Origin: Litorivicinus lipolyticus
Lineage (GTDB): Bacteria; Pseudomonadota; Gammaproteobacteria; Pseudomonadales; Litorivicinaceae
NCBI RefSeq assembly: GCF_009650135.1
Contig: NZ_CP045871.1
Coordinates: forward strand, 1,364,001-1,428,000
Reading direction: 5' to 3'
DNA length: 64,000 bases
The notes under the pieces were generated by a model. The model was not told where the DNA came from, ran no database searches, and saw only the letters and a program-made list of their open reading frames with translations. The first letter of the stretch is position 1, and every line of letters starts with the position of its first letter. The position numbers and the translations under genes are program-made. Below are positions 35,901-44,895 of the stretch, in pieces.

Positions 35901-36174
35901 GATCCCCGAGGACACTTCGATAAGTCGGCCATATGAACCGCGCCGGTAGGCTGATATCGACCGCCGCGGCGATCCCAAGCCCGCCCTCGTCGGCGGACTG
36001 GGCCATGGCGCGCTGAAACCATTGCGCGATGCCGTTGCTGTGCACCAATAGGGTTTCGGTCTCGAATACACCCAACGGATAGCGGCGCATCCAATCGATC
36101 GTCAGCGCTCGTAACTGCTCGTTTCGGTTGCTGCGGACGAACAATAATCCAGGCGTGAGAGCGTTTTCGGTCAT
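32941..36174 (-). CDS. recC: Exodeoxyribonuclease V subunit gamma (RecC)
   Basis: 1077 residues, near the usual ~1100. Characteristic RecC segments are present: the N-terminal LLFVRSNRNEQL and HSNGIAQWFQRAMA, FVFGLASMPVQLMEVLAAIA-type region, FGRLSSVDARFLPTAVSD, and the C-terminal GRIDLAPC with EWAGRAARRPLPCDPSFAAEV. RecC is an inactivated helicase/nuclease that recognises Chi and splits the strands. It is the first gene of recC-recB-recD, linked by ATGA overlaps. Start ATG 36174. Confidence 0.95.
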   Translation of the reverse strand: MTENALTPGLLFVRSNRNEQLRALTIDWMRRYPLGVFETETLLVHSNGIAQWFQRAMAQSADEGGLGIAAAVDISLPARFIWPTYRSVLGDLPAKSSFDKSVLTWRLYADLPRWADDGLLVGLGEFFERQGDPIQRYQLASMVADLFDQYQLYRPDWLSQWEAGHDQITRAGMACDVDVANRWQPVLWRLLKAQYGAQLDSDRAQVHQQFIQACATLTSRPPGLAQRVVVFGLASMPVQLMEVLAAIARFTQVIICVHSPSPSYWSDQWHGSLDADVHPLLDAWGQLGRDNARMLDDFQARPLMSGANAEVDLYSAPGAASLLKRVQSSLYALDSTPALGPADASVRAVSCHSAQREVEVLQDHLLALFDGDSSLRPDQVLVMVPAIDDYASHIRAVFGRLSSVDARFLPTAVSDQSGRSQSPWLRGLLDILELTSTRFEVADLMRLLGVAPIRATFGIDETELATIDAWLRSAQVRWGLNATQQNDVSTAIDGRYSWAWGVQRLLLGYAAGDLAWQGIDGVDSVSGLGAQTAGRLAHFVSRAERLWSSLQGHHPSSHWIAAFRALQTDWLVAEDAVDLGARRQADSALDSWAADLACADADPVIEAALAVAVWTRLLEQAASSSQFLHDAIQFATLMPMRAIPYRHICILGLNDHAYPRPNTAVGPDLMQHDYRPGDRARREDDRYLFLEAILSARDGLYLSYQGRSPVDNAERAPSVLWDQWFGFLAAGGAKVELEQHPVHPYSSDYFIQDSGLATYAREWAPVEASAASPDSDEVVANAPVQWTLRDIGDVLKSPSTSFLRRRYDARCQGSPQQSATDEAFRLTELDGWQVTDAVIRAAQVRIDAGEAAEPALARAIATVARQGRLGVDPFQSRVAQALIEQWTPALNDYRQRLLDTPQVESLSGQLQATQGTLNWHELTVRCGQSGRVRLGLHASRARVGSGNRVGLNYLAQAWVEHLACQLTGPTDSHWWFKDGRIDLAPCAPEDARATLLGLLEWAGRAARRPLPCDPSFAAEVIATEGWSDKATSQYLIAVKRSEDLLRCWADAEALADAPELVPAALALYGGLLEALGQ

Positions 36175-36200
36175 CCGAGAATTATGCCACCAACGGGCAC

Positions 36201-36241
36201 AAAAAAACCCACCGCCTGTCGATTAAAACAGTGGGTGGGTT
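36201..36241 (-). terminator. Terminator downstream of pntB
   Basis: Arms 36206-36219 and 36228-36241 form a 14-bp stem with two mismatches and an 8-base loop, followed in the minus direction by a run of seven Ts. It ends the pntAB transcript just before recC. Confidence 0.88.
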
Positions 36242-36258
36242 CGGCCGTTCAAGGACAA

Positions 36259-37698
36259 TCAGTCAATCATCGGCAACAGCGCGTCAACGCTGGCTTTGGC
36301 ATCGCCATACAGCAGCCGTGCGTTGTCTTTGTAGAACAACGGGTTTTCGATGCCGCTGTAGCCCGCACCCTGACCGCGCTTGAGCACGACCACTTGACGC
36401 GCTTCCCAGCAGCGAATAACCGGCATGCCGGCGATCGGCGAATTCGGATCATCCATTGCAGCTGGGTTCACGGTGTCGTTTGAGCCGATCACGATGGCGA
36501 CGTCGGTGGCCGCAAAATCATCGTTGATTTCGTCCATTTCCAGCACGATGTCATACGGCACCTTGGCTTCCGCCAGCAACACGTTCATGTGGCCTGGCAG
36601 ACGGCCGGCGACCGGGTGAATCGCAAAGCGCACGGTTTTGCCGCGCGCAATCAGGCGCTTGGTCAGCTCCGATACGGATTGCTGGGCCTGGGCCACGGCC
36701 ATGCCGTATCCAGGGATGATGACCACGGTTTCGGCGTCGTTGAGCAAGCCGGCGACGCTGGCAGAATCGGTCGCGATCTGCTCTCCTTCGACTTCCATCG
36801 CCGGCCCTGTGGCGCCACCGAAGCCACCCAAGATCACACTAATAAATTGGCGATTCATGGCCTTGCACATGATGTACGACAGGATAGCCCCGCTCGAACC
36901 GACCAAAGCACCGACCACGATCAGCACATCATTGCCAAGGGTGAAGCCAATCGCCGCCGCCGCCCAACCCGAGTAAGAGTTCAGCATCGACACCACCACT
37001 GGCATGTCAGCGCCACCGATGCCCATGATCAGGTGGTACCCGATAAAGCCGGCGATAACCGCCACCAACAGCAGGCTCAAAACGCCGGCGCCATTGAAAT
37101 AGCCAATCGCGATCAGCACGGTTAGTGCCAGCGCGCCTGCGTTCAACAGGTGGCCACCCGGCAGTTGCTTGGGTTTGCCATCGACATTGCCAGCCAGTTT
37201 GGCGTAGGCAATAACCGACCCGGTAAAGGTCACGGCACCGATAAAGATACCGACCACGACCTCGCCTTTTAGGATCGCGATTTCGGCCGATGTCTTACCG
37301 GCTAGCTTTGCCGCAAACCCAGTCAGTTCGTCCAGCGCACCTTGCTCGGCGATCAGCTGTTGAACCAGTGCCAATTCGAGCTGTGCATTGATGCCAATAA
37401 ACACCGCCGCCAAACCGACAAATGAGTGCAACGCCGCCACCAGCTGCGGCATTTCGGTCATCTCGACCTTGGCTGCCAAATGGCGGCCAATGAACGCGCC
37501 GACAATCATGCACAGCGCCAACACCGCGTAGTTGCCGACGCCGCCGCCGAACACGGTCGCCGCGACCGCGACGGCCATACCGGCAATGCCATACCAGACC
37601 GCGCGCTTGGCCGATTCTTGGTTACTCAGTCCACCCAATGACAGGATGAACAGCACAGAGGCCGCAATGTAAGCGGCCGATTGAATGCCATAAATCAT
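36259..37698 (-). CDS. pntB: NAD(P) transhydrogenase subunit beta
   Basis: 479 residues. About eight to nine membrane helices occupy the first ~270 residues and form the proton channel. The soluble NADP(H)-binding domain III follows with [50 protein letters not shown] and [14 protein letters not shown]. With PntA it couples proton influx to NADPH formation from NADH. It starts 10 bp after pntA with a GAGGAGAGAC ribosome-binding site and ends at a clear terminator. Confidence 0.97.
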   Translation of the reverse strand: MIYGIQSAAYIAASVLFILSLGGLSNQESAKRAVWYGIAGMAVAVAATVFGGGVGNYAVLALCMIVGAFIGRHLAAKVEMTEMPQLVAALHSFVGLAAVFIGINAQLELALVQQLIAEQGALDELTGFAAKLAGKTSAEIAILKGEVVVGIFIGAVTFTGSVIAYAKLAGNVDGKPKQLPGGHLLNAGALALTVLIAIGYFNGAGVLSLLLVAVIAGFIGYHLIMGIGGADMPVVVSMLNSYSGWAAAAIGFTLGNDVLIVVGALVGSSGAILSYIMCKAMNRQFISVILGGFGGATGPAMEVEGEQIATDSASVAGLLNDAETVVIIPGYGMAVAQAQQSVSELTKRLIARGKTVRFAIHPVAGRLPGHMNVLLAEAKVPYDIVLEMDEINDDFAATDVAIVIGSNDTVNPAAMDDPNSPIAGMPVIRCWEARQVVVLKRGQGAGYSGIENPLFYKDNARLLYGDAKASVDALLPMID

Positions 37699-37708
37699 CT
37701 GTCTCTCC

Positions 37709-39280
37709 TCAGGACTTCTGGAACATAGCGAGCATACGACGGGTCACCATGAACCCACCGACAATGTTAATCGTTGCAATCAGGACCGAGATGCCGGCCA
37801 ACAACAACACCCAGACCGAGTCCGAACCGACTTGCAAGACTGCGCCAAGAATGACAATGCCAGAAATCGCATTGGTCACCGCCATCAGCGGCGTATGCAA
37901 CGAATGCGAGACCTTCCAAATCACTTGGAAACCGATAAAGCAGGCCAAAACGAATACGATCAGGTGCTGCATGAAGCTGAGGGGGGCCACCATGCCCAGC
38001 AACAGCATGACGGCACCACCGGCCAATAACCAAGACACCTGACGGCGGGTGTCGGCCTTAAATTCGGCGACCTCGGCGGCTTTGCGCTCGTCGGGGGTCA
38101 ATTCGACCGGTTTTGGTTTTGCAGCCTGGGCCGCGATCGCCTTAATTTTCGGCGGCGGCGGCGGAAAGGTGACCGCGCCCTGGTGCGCAGCCGTTGCGCC
38201 ACGGATGACGTCATCATCCATGTTATGAACGATAACGCCGTCTTTGGCCGGGGTCAGATCGGACAGCATGTGGCGCACGTTGTTGGCATACAGCGTCGAG
38301 CTTTGAGCGGCCATCCGACTGGGGTAATCCGTGTAACCAAGAATGGTGACGCCGTTGTCGCTAGTCACCACCTTGTCCGCTTCGGTCAGGTCACAGTTGC
38401 CGCCACGCTCGGCCGCCAGGTCGACAATGACACTGCCCGGCTTCATCGCCGCAACCATGTCCGCCAACCACAGTTTGGGCGCGTCACGGCCCGGGATCAG
38501 GGCCGTCGTAATGACGATATCGATGTCACGTGCTTGTTCGCGGAAACACTCAAGCTGTTTTTCGCGGAATTCAGGGCTGGACGGGGCTGCATAGCCGCCG
38601 GTCGCCGAGCCGTCTTGCTGGTCTTCGAAGTCCAGCAATAGGAATTCGGCACCCATCGATTCGATCTGCTCGGCCACTTCCGGGCGCACGTCAAACGCAC
38701 GCACGATCGCGCCCAAGCTGGTAGCGGTTCCGATCGCAGCCAATCCGGCAACACCGGCACCAATCACCAAGACCTTGGCCGGCGGCACTTTGCCGGCGGC
38801 GGTGACCTGGCCGGTAAAGAAGCGCGGGAAGTGATTGCCCGCTTCGATCACAGCACGGTAGCCGGCGATATTCGCCATCGAGGACAGCGCATCCATCTTT
38901 TGAGCACGCGAAATACGCGGCACCATGTCCATCGCAATCAGGCTAGCGCCCTGCTCGGACAAGGTTTGCAGACTGTCGAGGTTTTGACCCGGGTAGTAGA
39001 AACTAATCAGGGTGTGACGCTCACCCAAGCGAGCCGCTTCGTCGGCGCTAGGTGGCCGTACTTTGATCAACACATCGGCCGTCGCCAGCAATTCGTCCAA
39101 GGTTTCAACAACCGTGACGCCAACCGCGCGGTAGGTATCATCGTTAAAACCCGCGCGCAATCCGGCGCCGGTCTGAATAGAGCACTCGTGCCCAAGCTTT
39201 TGGATTTGGACCGCGCTTTCCGGCGTCAGCGCAACACGCGCTTCGCCTTCAAACGTTTCGGTCGGACATGCAACAATCAC
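37709..39280 (-). CDS. pntA: NAD(P) transhydrogenase subunit alpha
   Basis: 523 residues, the fused alpha1-alpha2 form. Domain I (NAD-binding, ~1-380) shows [77 protein letters not shown] proline/lysine-rich linker follows, then four membrane helices (~415-515). The start is GTG 39280 with AGGGGA five bases upstream. That site is part of an inverted repeat, so its access may be regulated (see 39281-39321). It is first in the pntAB operon. Confidence 0.96.
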   Translation of the reverse strand: MIVACPTETFEGEARVALTPESAVQIQKLGHECSIQTGAGLRAGFNDDTYRAVGVTVVETLDELLATADVLIKVRPPSADEAARLGERHTLISFYYPGQNLDSLQTLSEQGASLIAMDMVPRISRAQKMDALSSMANIAGYRAVIEAGNHFPRFFTGQVTAAGKVPPAKVLVIGAGVAGLAAIGTATSLGAIVRAFDVRPEVAEQIESMGAEFLLLDFEDQQDGSATGGYAAPSSPEFREKQLECFREQARDIDIVITTALIPGRDAPKLWLADMVAAMKPGSVIVDLAAERGGNCDLTEADKVVTSDNGVTILGYTDYPSRMAAQSSTLYANNVRHMLSDLTPAKDGVIVHNMDDDVIRGATAAHQGAVTFPPPPPKIKAIAAQAAKPKPVELTPDERKAAEVAEFKADTRRQVSWLLAGGAVMLLLGMVAPLSFMQHLIVFVLACFIGFQVIWKVSHSLHTPLMAVTNAISGIVILGAVLQVGSDSVWVLLLAGISVLIATINIVGGFMVTRRMLAMFQKS

Positions 39281-39321
39281 AATGTTCCCCTACGTAAAAC
39301 AACACAACGAGCGGGAACATT
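39281..39321 (-). promoter_or_regulatory. Inverted repeat covering the pntA ribosome-binding site
   Basis: Perfect 9-bp arms AATGTTCCC (39281-39289) and GGGAACATT (39313-39321) are separated by 23 bases. In the pntA mRNA the 3' arm includes the GGGGA ribosome-binding site directly before the GTG start, so the hairpin would mask it. It could alternatively be a DNA operator. No known motif was recognised. Confidence 0.55.
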
Positions 39322-39406
39322 ACACATTACACGCGTCTCAACAAAGCTGTTTTGACGATAACATCAGTGAAGGGGCGCGTTGCACCGCTAGTAGGTGCTT
39401 AGAAAA

Positions 39407-39493
39407 TGGTGCCCGAGGCCGGACTTGAACCGGCACGCTGTTACCAGCGAGGGATTTTAAGTCCCTTGTGTCTACCAATTTCACCACTCGGGC
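39407..39493 (-). tRNA. leuZ: tRNA-Leu (TAA)
   Basis: 87 nt with encoded CCA. The acceptor GCCCGAG pairs with CTCGGGC, discriminator A. The anticodon loop CTTAAAA gives TAA. A class II long variable arm (CTCGCTGGTAACAGCG) marks it as a leucine tRNA. It lies downstream of pgsA, as leuZ does in E. coli, and is probably transcribed with it. Confidence 0.97.
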
Positions 39494-39501
39494 GGTGAAG
39501 G

Positions 39502-39526
39502 CCGGCGATTCTGCCACAATCGCCGG
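39502..39526 (-). other. Hairpin between pgsA and tRNA-Leu
   Basis: A perfect 9-bp stem (39502-39510 with 39518-39526) and 7-base loop lie 8 bp before the tRNA. No T run follows, so it is more likely a processing signal or attenuator than a full terminator. Confidence 0.5.
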
Positions 39527-39533
39527 ACGCTGG

Positions 39534-40091
39534 CTACGGGGAGTTTGTTCCCATTAGAAAGGGCCATGCGGCGCGCAGGTACTGGACCAAACTGTGCAGG
39601 GTCAAGATTGCCGCGACGACCAAGATACCCAGGCCGACCTGGGCCAAAATGCCCTGATCTGAGGGGAATGCCAGCAGCCACCCAATCGCGATCATCTGCA
39701 TAGCCGTTTTCAGCTTGCCGACCCATGACACCTTGACGACGCCGCGGGCGCCCATCTCGGCCATCCATTCGCGCAGCGCACTGACCAACACTTCGCGGCA
39801 AATGATCACCACCGCCGGCAAGGTCATCAGCGCCTTGTCCCAATGCTCGATCAGCAAGCCCAGGGCCACGGCGACCATGACCTTGTCCGCGACCGGGTCC
39901 AAAAAGGCCCCGAACGGTGTCTCTAAACCGTTTTTACGGGCCAAATAGCCGTCAAAGAAGTCGGTTAGTGCGGCCAGCGCAAACAGCCCTGCGCAGGCCC
40001 AACGATGGCCGGGAAAGGGCAAATACCACAACAACACCAACACCGGCACCATGCCCAGACGGGCCAGGGTCAAAATATTTGGGAAATTCAA
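39534..40091 (-). CDS. pgsA: CDP-diacylglycerol-glycerol-3-phosphate 3-phosphatidyltransferase
   Basis: 185 residues, an inner-membrane enzyme that makes phosphatidylglycerophosphate, the committed step to phosphatidylglycerol and cardiolipin. The CDP-alcohol phosphotransferase motif is complete (DFFDGYLAR, then GAFLDPVADK, ~38-60), within about six membrane helices. The N-terminus MNFPNILTLARL is typical. The start is TTG 40091, 5 bp after the uvrC stop. The order gacA/uvrY-uvrC-pgsA-tRNA is conserved in gammaproteobacteria. Confidence 0.95.
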   Translation of the reverse strand: MNFPNILTLARLGMVPVLVLLWYLPFPGHRWACAGLFALAALTDFFDGYLARKNGLETPFGAFLDPVADKVMVAVALGLLIEHWDKALMTLPAVVIICREVLVSALREWMAEMGARGVVKVSWVGKLKTAMQMIAIGWLLAFPSDQGILAQVGLGILVVAAILTLHSLVQYLRAAWPFLMGTNSP

Positions 40092-40096
40092 AACAG

Positions 40097-41923
40097 CTAC
40101 GACTCTCCATGCAGCGCGGCGTAAACCACACTGGCCAATTTTTGGCTCATCCCCGGTGCACTCGCCAACTCGTGCAGTCCGGCACCCTGTATTTCACGTA
40201 ACCCACCAAAATGCCGCAGCAGTTGCTGGCGGCGCTTGGGTCCGACCCCAGCAATCCCTTCTAGAGGACTGGTGATTCGGGCTTTGCCACGCGCTTGACG
40301 ATGTTTAGTTATCGCAAAGCGATGAGCCTCGTCCCTAATATGTTGCAACAAATGCAGGCCTGGTGCATCACTTGGAGGTCTAATAGGCAAATCATTACCC
40401 TCGACATGCAACCATTCCATGCCCGCTTTACGCGTGGGGCCCTTGGCGATACCCAACAATTTCACCTGGTGCAGGCCCAATTCAGACAGCACATCGCGGG
40501 CCTGGGTGACTTGCCCGGGCCCGCCGTCAATCACCAACACGTCCGGTATCGGGATTTCGCCACCTTTAACGCGATTGTAACGACGCTCCAATGCCTCGTG
40601 CATGGCCGCGTAATCATCCCCCGCCTTGGCATCGCGAATGTTAAAAACACGATAATCGCTTTTCAGCGGACCCTGGTCGTCAAACACGACGCAACTGGCG
40701 ACCGTAGCCTCGCCCTGGGTGTGGCTAATATCAAAGCACTCCATCCGCACTGGCAATGTGTCCAGCCCCAATATTTCGGCCAGTGACTCGCGCCGGCGGT
40801 TCATGTCCAACCGATTGCCCAAATGGCCACTCAGGGCTTGGCTGGCGTTGTCCCGGGCCATTTGCATCCAGCGTGCCCGAGTCGCCCGAAAGCGATGGCC
40901 GACCTTGACGGACTGCCCGACCGCCGCCGCCAACACCGACGACAGCCAACCCTCATCACCAACCGGATGGCTGAGCAGCACCTCGGACGGCACTGAATGC
41001 TGGCCTTCGCCCAGATAGTATTGCGGCACAAAGGCTTCCAACAATGCCTCCGGCTCCTCGTCCAGACCGCCGCCGGGCCAAAACTCGCGGTGGCCCAACA
41101 GCCGCCCGTCGCGCACCACCAGTAGGCTGATGCACGAAATACCCGGTCGCGATTCAATCGCAATCACATCAACATCACCGTAATCCGTGTCTACGCCCTG
41201 CTGTGACTGCATTCGGCGTAATCGACCCATCTGATCGCGATAACGTGCCGCTTGCTCAAACTCCAGGGCCGCAGCGGCGCCATCCATTTTGTCCGTTAGA
41301 TTGTCAATCAACACTTGACTACGGCCGTTCAGGTACAGCGCCGCGCCGGCCAGATCTTCGGCGTACTGGTCCTCGCTGATAAGGCCCACGCACGAGCCGC
41401 TGCAACGCTTGATCTGGTATTGCAGGCACGGCCGCGAGCGATTACTGAAAACACTGTCTTCGCACGAGCGCAGCTGAAAGGTTTTTTGAATCAGATCAAT
41501 GGTATCGCGGGTACCGCCGCCGGACGGGAATGGACCAAACCACATGCCCTTGCCCTTCACCCGACCACGCCGAAAGCGCACCGCCGGAAAAGCCTGACGG
41601 GTATCGACCCATATAAATGGGTAGGATTTATCGTCACGCAAGCTGATGTTGTAAGGCGGTCGGTGGGCCTTAATCAGGTTGTGTTCTAATAGCAGCGCTT
41701 CGGTTTCGTTGGCCGTGACGGTGACTTGGATGTCGCGTATGTGGCTGACCAAGGCCATGGTTTTGGTGTTCAACCCGGAGCCACGAAAGTAACTGGACAC
41801 CCGGTTTTTCAACTTTTTGGCCTTACCGACGTACAGAATGCCGCCGTCGGCGTCGAGCATCTGGTAGACACCCGGTTTCATTGGCAGGCTTTTGAGAATT
41901 CGTTTCGGATCGAAATCAGTCAT
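40097..41923 (-). CDS. uvrC: Excinuclease ABC subunit C
   Basis: 608 residues. It makes both incisions in nucleotide excision repair together with UvrB. Domain order: GIY-YIG nuclease (~15-95, GVYQMLDADGGILYVGKAKKL), cysteine pair region (CLQYQIKRCSGSCVG), UVR domain (~200-235, ALEFEQAARYRDQM), RNase H-like endonuclease (FDISHTQGEATVASCVVF, LVIDGGPGQV) and C-terminal helix-hairpin-helix (LEGIAGVGPKRRQQLLRHFGG). Start ATG 41923. It lies between the GacA-like regulator and pgsA. Confidence 0.97.
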   Translation of the reverse strand: MTDFDPKRILKSLPMKPGVYQMLDADGGILYVGKAKKLKNRVSSYFRGSGLNTKTMALVSHIRDIQVTVTANETEALLLEHNLIKAHRPPYNISLRDDKSYPFIWVDTRQAFPAVRFRRGRVKGKGMWFGPFPSGGGTRDTIDLIQKTFQLRSCEDSVFSNRSRPCLQYQIKRCSGSCVGLISEDQYAEDLAGAALYLNGRSQVLIDNLTDKMDGAAAALEFEQAARYRDQMGRLRRMQSQQGVDTDYGDVDVIAIESRPGISCISLLVVRDGRLLGHREFWPGGGLDEEPEALLEAFVPQYYLGEGQHSVPSEVLLSHPVGDEGWLSSVLAAAVGQSVKVGHRFRATRARWMQMARDNASQALSGHLGNRLDMNRRRESLAEILGLDTLPVRMECFDISHTQGEATVASCVVFDDQGPLKSDYRVFNIRDAKAGDDYAAMHEALERRYNRVKGGEIPIPDVLVIDGGPGQVTQARDVLSELGLHQVKLLGIAKGPTRKAGMEWLHVEGNDLPIRPPSDAPGLHLLQHIRDEAHRFAITKHRQARGKARITSPLEGIAGVGPKRRQQLLRHFGGLREIQGAGLHELASAPGMSQKLASVVYAALHGES

Positions 41924-41946
41924 GCCCGCTAGTATGCCACCGCCGT

Positions 41947-42564
41947 CTACACAGAGCTTGCTTCAATCCAGCCCTGTTGCAATGCGAATTTAGCCAACTC
42001 CAAGTCGGTGTCCAGCCCCAGCTTATCCATTGCACGCTGGCGATAGGTGCTGACCGTTTTATGGCTAATGAACAGCTGCTCGGCTATCTCGCGGTGGCGC
42101 ATACCGGTCATCAGGTAATTAAGGACCTGGTACTCGCGCTGGGTCAGGCAATCGATTGGCGATTGGGTCAGCAACTGTGCCTGGGCGATTGCGCGCGACA
42201 GATAAGGAGTTTGCGCGGCCGCACAGCCCAGCGCCTCGGCCAAATCCGCCGCGCAAACGGCCTTGTCGACAATCACGCGCACGCCCTGCTCCATCAACCA
42301 GCGCGCAACCTGGGGTTCCACCATCGAGCTGAACACCAGCACCCCGATGTGCGGGTAATGACGGCGCAAGCGACGAATCGTCTCGATGCCGCCAATGCCA
42401 GGCATTTTCAGATCAACGATGACCAAACGGGCCGTGTTGGATTGCAGCCACGCCAGGCCTTTTTCACCGTCGGCCGCCCAGTGCTTTAGCCGGTAACCCT
42501 CCGGCAAGATTGAGCTGACGCCCTCGGCGACGACCGCATGGTCTTCGATCAATAGTATGTCCAT
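41947..42564 (-). CDS. gacA: GacA/UvrY-type LuxR-family response regulator
   Basis: 205 residues from ATG 42564. The receiver has E7/D8, phospho-acceptor D51 in LVIVDLKMPGIGG and K101. The C-terminal LuxR/FixJ helix-turn-helix (~138-200) contains LTQREYQVLNYLMTGMRHREIAEQLFISHKTVSTYRQRAMDKL-type sequence. Position directly upstream of uvrC-pgsA identifies it as the GacA/UvrY orthologue, which activates CsrB/RsmZ-type small RNAs. Its usual kinase, BarA/GacS, is not in this window; the locus where that gene often sits holds a reduced kinase (54204-54878). Confidence 0.9.
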   Translation of the reverse strand: MDILLIEDHAVVAEGVSSILPEGYRLKHWAADGEKGLAWLQSNTARLVIVDLKMPGIGGIETIRRLRRHYPHIGVLVFSSMVEPQVARWLMEQGVRVIVDKAVCAADLAEALGCAAAQTPYLSRAIAQAQLLTQSPIDCLTQREYQVLNYLMTGMRHREIAEQLFISHKTVSTYRQRAMDKLGLDTDLELAKFALQQGWIEASSV

Positions 42565-42647
42565 GGTTGCTCCTGCTCCGATGCAGCACCCTAGCAACCT
42601 GACGCGTCGGCTGAATTAGCCTAGGGCGCTAGCCCTACCCTTTAGTG

Positions 42648-43424
42648 TCACCAAAGAATCCAAGCAAAGAGTGCCGCGCTCAGCGCAACCCGATACCAAA
42701 CGAACACCATCATGCCGATCCGTTCGATCAGGCCGACGAACACGCGGATGCACGCAAACGCGGCCAAACACGACACCAACGCACCCAGACCCAGGTCCGA
42801 CCAGTTAACCGCCCCCCCCGAGTCCAGCGCCTCTTTGGTCAGCAGCAAGGCGGCGCCGGCGATAATCGGGATGGCCATCAGAAACGAAAAGCGCGCCGCA
42901 TCCGAACGCGACAACCCGAGTAACAGCGCCGCGGTCATGGTCACGCCGCTGCGCGACGTGCCCGGCACCAACGCCAACACCTGAGCCAAGCCAATACCGA
43001 CTGCGATCGCCAAGGTGACCTGGACGCCACGCTGGCGGCCCTTACGGTCAGCAAATCCCAACGCCAGTGCGAAAACCAGGGTGGTGGTGGCAATGACCCA
43101 CGGCGCCCGCGTCCAGCTTTCCAGCCAGTCCCCTAACACCAACCCGGCGACCACCGCCGGCAGCGTCGCCACTGCCAATAACATGACCTCGGTTTGGGCG
43201 GCGCCGGGGCGCCACATTTGACGCGCCAAACGCATCAGATCGGCACGGTAAAACGCCACCACGGCGACCAAGGTTCCGACATGCACCGCGATATCAAAGG
43301 TCAGGCCCTGATCCGGCCACCCCAGCAGCGGCGACACCAACACCAAATGGGCCGAACTGGAAATAGGCAAAAACTCAGTGAGCCCCTGAACCAGCGCCAG
43401 CGTAATGATTTGAATCAGTTCCAT
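42648..43424 (-). CDS. uppP: Undecaprenyl-diphosphatase
   Basis: 258 residues, polytopic. It recycles undecaprenyl diphosphate to the monophosphate carrier lipid for peptidoglycan and O-antigen synthesis, and its loss or gain alters bacitracin sensitivity. Both family motifs are present: ALVQGLTEFLPISSSAHLVL near the N-terminus and LVPGTSRSGVTM at ~150-165. About eight membrane helices. Start ATG 43424. It abuts tsaB (one base between the codons), which lies upstream in the same direction. Confidence 0.96.
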   Translation of the reverse strand: MELIQIITLALVQGLTEFLPISSSAHLVLVSPLLGWPDQGLTFDIAVHVGTLVAVVAFYRADLMRLARQMWRPGAAQTEVMLLAVATLPAVVAGLVLGDWLESWTRAPWVIATTTLVFALALGFADRKGRQRGVQVTLAIAVGIGLAQVLALVPGTSRSGVTMTAALLLGLSRSDAARFSFLMAIPIIAGAALLLTKEALDSGGAVNWSDLGLGALVSCLAAFACIRVFVGLIERIGMMVFVWYRVALSAALFAWILW

Positions 43425-43425
43425 G

Positions 43426-44067
43426 CTATTTACTCAGCGGCGACGGCTGGTCGACGCGCTTCTTCCAATTGACGGTCTCGCGCAGGTACACCGGCACCAG
43501 CGTTTCCGGTGTGCAGTGTGGCAATTCAGTGAGATAGGCCTGCCAGCCAATGCAGACGGCGCCGGTGGCGACGTCGGTCGCGGCCAAATCAACCAGGGGC
43601 CAGCCGTCACCCAAGGGCTGGGCGTTGGGCGCCAACACCAGCGCCTGAGCCGACATCAGGCCGGGCGCCGACACCACCTCCAGCTGATCGGTCACCTGGT
43701 AGCAGCCGCTGTAAACTTCGCCCAAGCGCGCATCGAGCGCGACCTGCCACAAACCCGGTCCAGCCTGGAGTGCCATCAGCGCCATTGAGTCCATGGCTTT
43801 CAGTGTCACCGGTCCACCCAGCGCAATGCCCTGGGCGCTGGCCACCGCGACGCGACTGCCGGTGAATGATCCCGGCCCGACCCCGACACCCAGCGTATCA
43901 ATGTTAGCCAAGGTCAGATTATGCGCGCCCAGTAACGCCATCACGGCCGGCATCAAACGCTGGTCATGACGACCATCGGGCTCGCTGGCGTAAAAGTAAT
44001 GCTGGGAATCGATTTTAAGCTGAAGCCAGCAACGTGCGCCGGCCGCTTCAATAATTAGGCTGTTCAA
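43426..44067 (-). CDS. tsaB: tRNA threonylcarbamoyladenosine synthesis protein TsaB
   Basis: 213 residues. TsaB is the non-catalytic partner that binds TsaD in forming t6A37 on ANN-decoding tRNAs. The ASKHA-fold pattern is visible: LIIEAAG at the N-terminus, QRLMPAVMALL, the diagnostic GVGVGPGSFTGSRVAVASAQGIAL, and VALDARLGEVYSGCY. The best start is TTG 44067, as no ATG or GTG is available at the conserved N-terminus and no strong ribosome-binding site is seen. It lies 6 bp after the degenerate GGDEF gene and precedes uppP. Confidence 0.92.
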   Translation of the reverse strand: MNSLIIEAAGARCWLQLKIDSQHYFYASEPDGRHDQRLMPAVMALLGAHNLTLANIDTLGVGVGPGSFTGSRVAVASAQGIALGGPVTLKAMDSMALMALQAGPGLWQVALDARLGEVYSGCYQVTDQLEVVSAPGLMSAQALVLAPNAQPLGDGWPLVDLAATDVATGAVCIGWQAYLTELPHCTPETLVPVYLRETVNWKKRVDQPSPLSK

Positions 44068-44073
44068 AAGGCG

Positions 44074-44859
44074 TTAAGCGTCGTCCAGTGCGGTCTCGCT
44101 GAAAGTGCCAACCGACGCGCCAGAGTCTAGCGTACTTTCGGCAGCGATTTCAGCGCAGCGCAGTAACCGCTCCGCATTGCCGGCATGTTCGGGGAATACC
44201 GCGACGCCAACCGCCACCGGTAGGCTTTGATCCCGCGCCAAGTCACTGGCCAACCGACGGGCTAACTCTTGGGCGCCAACCAAGTGGGTTTCCGGCAGCA
44301 TCAATGCAAACCGGCGCTCGCCAACACGCGCCAATAAATCCACGTGCCGCGCATAGCTTGCCAAACGGTGGCCCAAGGATTGGGTGCCGGCACTGTCAAT
44401 TAAGCCGTCCCCGGTGACCGTCAGGGACAACACGGCCAGGCTACGATTAAAGCGGGTCGCCCGTTCGTGCTCGTCACGCAAGCGGCGAACAAACCCATTG
44501 CGACTTAGTAACCCCGTTGTGCTGTCGACCAGTGCAAGGTGGCTAATACGCTCTGCCTGCAGTGCAAAGGCGTCACTGACCTCGGCGATTGCCGGCTGGA
44601 TCGGTGCGGGCACGCGCGGCATTGAGCCGCTGTTACCCTGAGCGAGGGCCGTTAGCCAGGCACCCAATTGCGACCACGAGCTGCGATCCTCGGTCGCCCA
44701 GCGAATCCACAGCGCCGGGAAAACGACTAACGAACAAACCAAACAGACAGCGCCCAACCATTTCAGCGAAATAGGCGCAATCGCAACGACCACGATCGCG
44801 CTGAGCACCGCGGGCACAATCGCACTTGAAAATAACGCCAGCATTCGCAGGTTCGTCAT
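44074..44859 (-). CDS. Membrane protein with degenerate GGDEF domain
   Basis: 261 residues. Two N-terminal membrane helices (~9-29 and ~33-53), a linker, then a diguanylate-cyclase-fold domain from ~105 (ALVDSTTGLLSRNGFVRRLRDE is the usual DxLTGLxNR region). The signature loop reads VGERRFALML instead of GG(D/E)EF, so the catalytic metal-binding site is lost and cyclic-di-GMP synthesis is unlikely. The C-terminal half keeps fold elements (GVAVFPEHAGNAERLLRCAE). It may bind GTP or act as a receptor or scaffold. It lies immediately upstream of tsaB. Confidence 0.85.
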   Translation of the reverse strand: MTNLRMLALFSSAIVPAVLSAIVVVAIAPISLKWLGAVCLVCSLVVFPALWIRWATEDRSSWSQLGAWLTALAQGNSGSMPRVPAPIQPAIAEVSDAFALQAERISHLALVDSTTGLLSRNGFVRRLRDEHERATRFNRSLAVLSLTVTGDGLIDSAGTQSLGHRLASYARHVDLLARVGERRFALMLPETHLVGAQELARRLASDLARDQSLPVAVGVAVFPEHAGNAERLLRCAEIAAESTLDSGASVGTFSETALDDA

Positions 44860-44895
44860 ACCACCTCTATTCCAGCCGCAATAAAAGGCCCGAAG

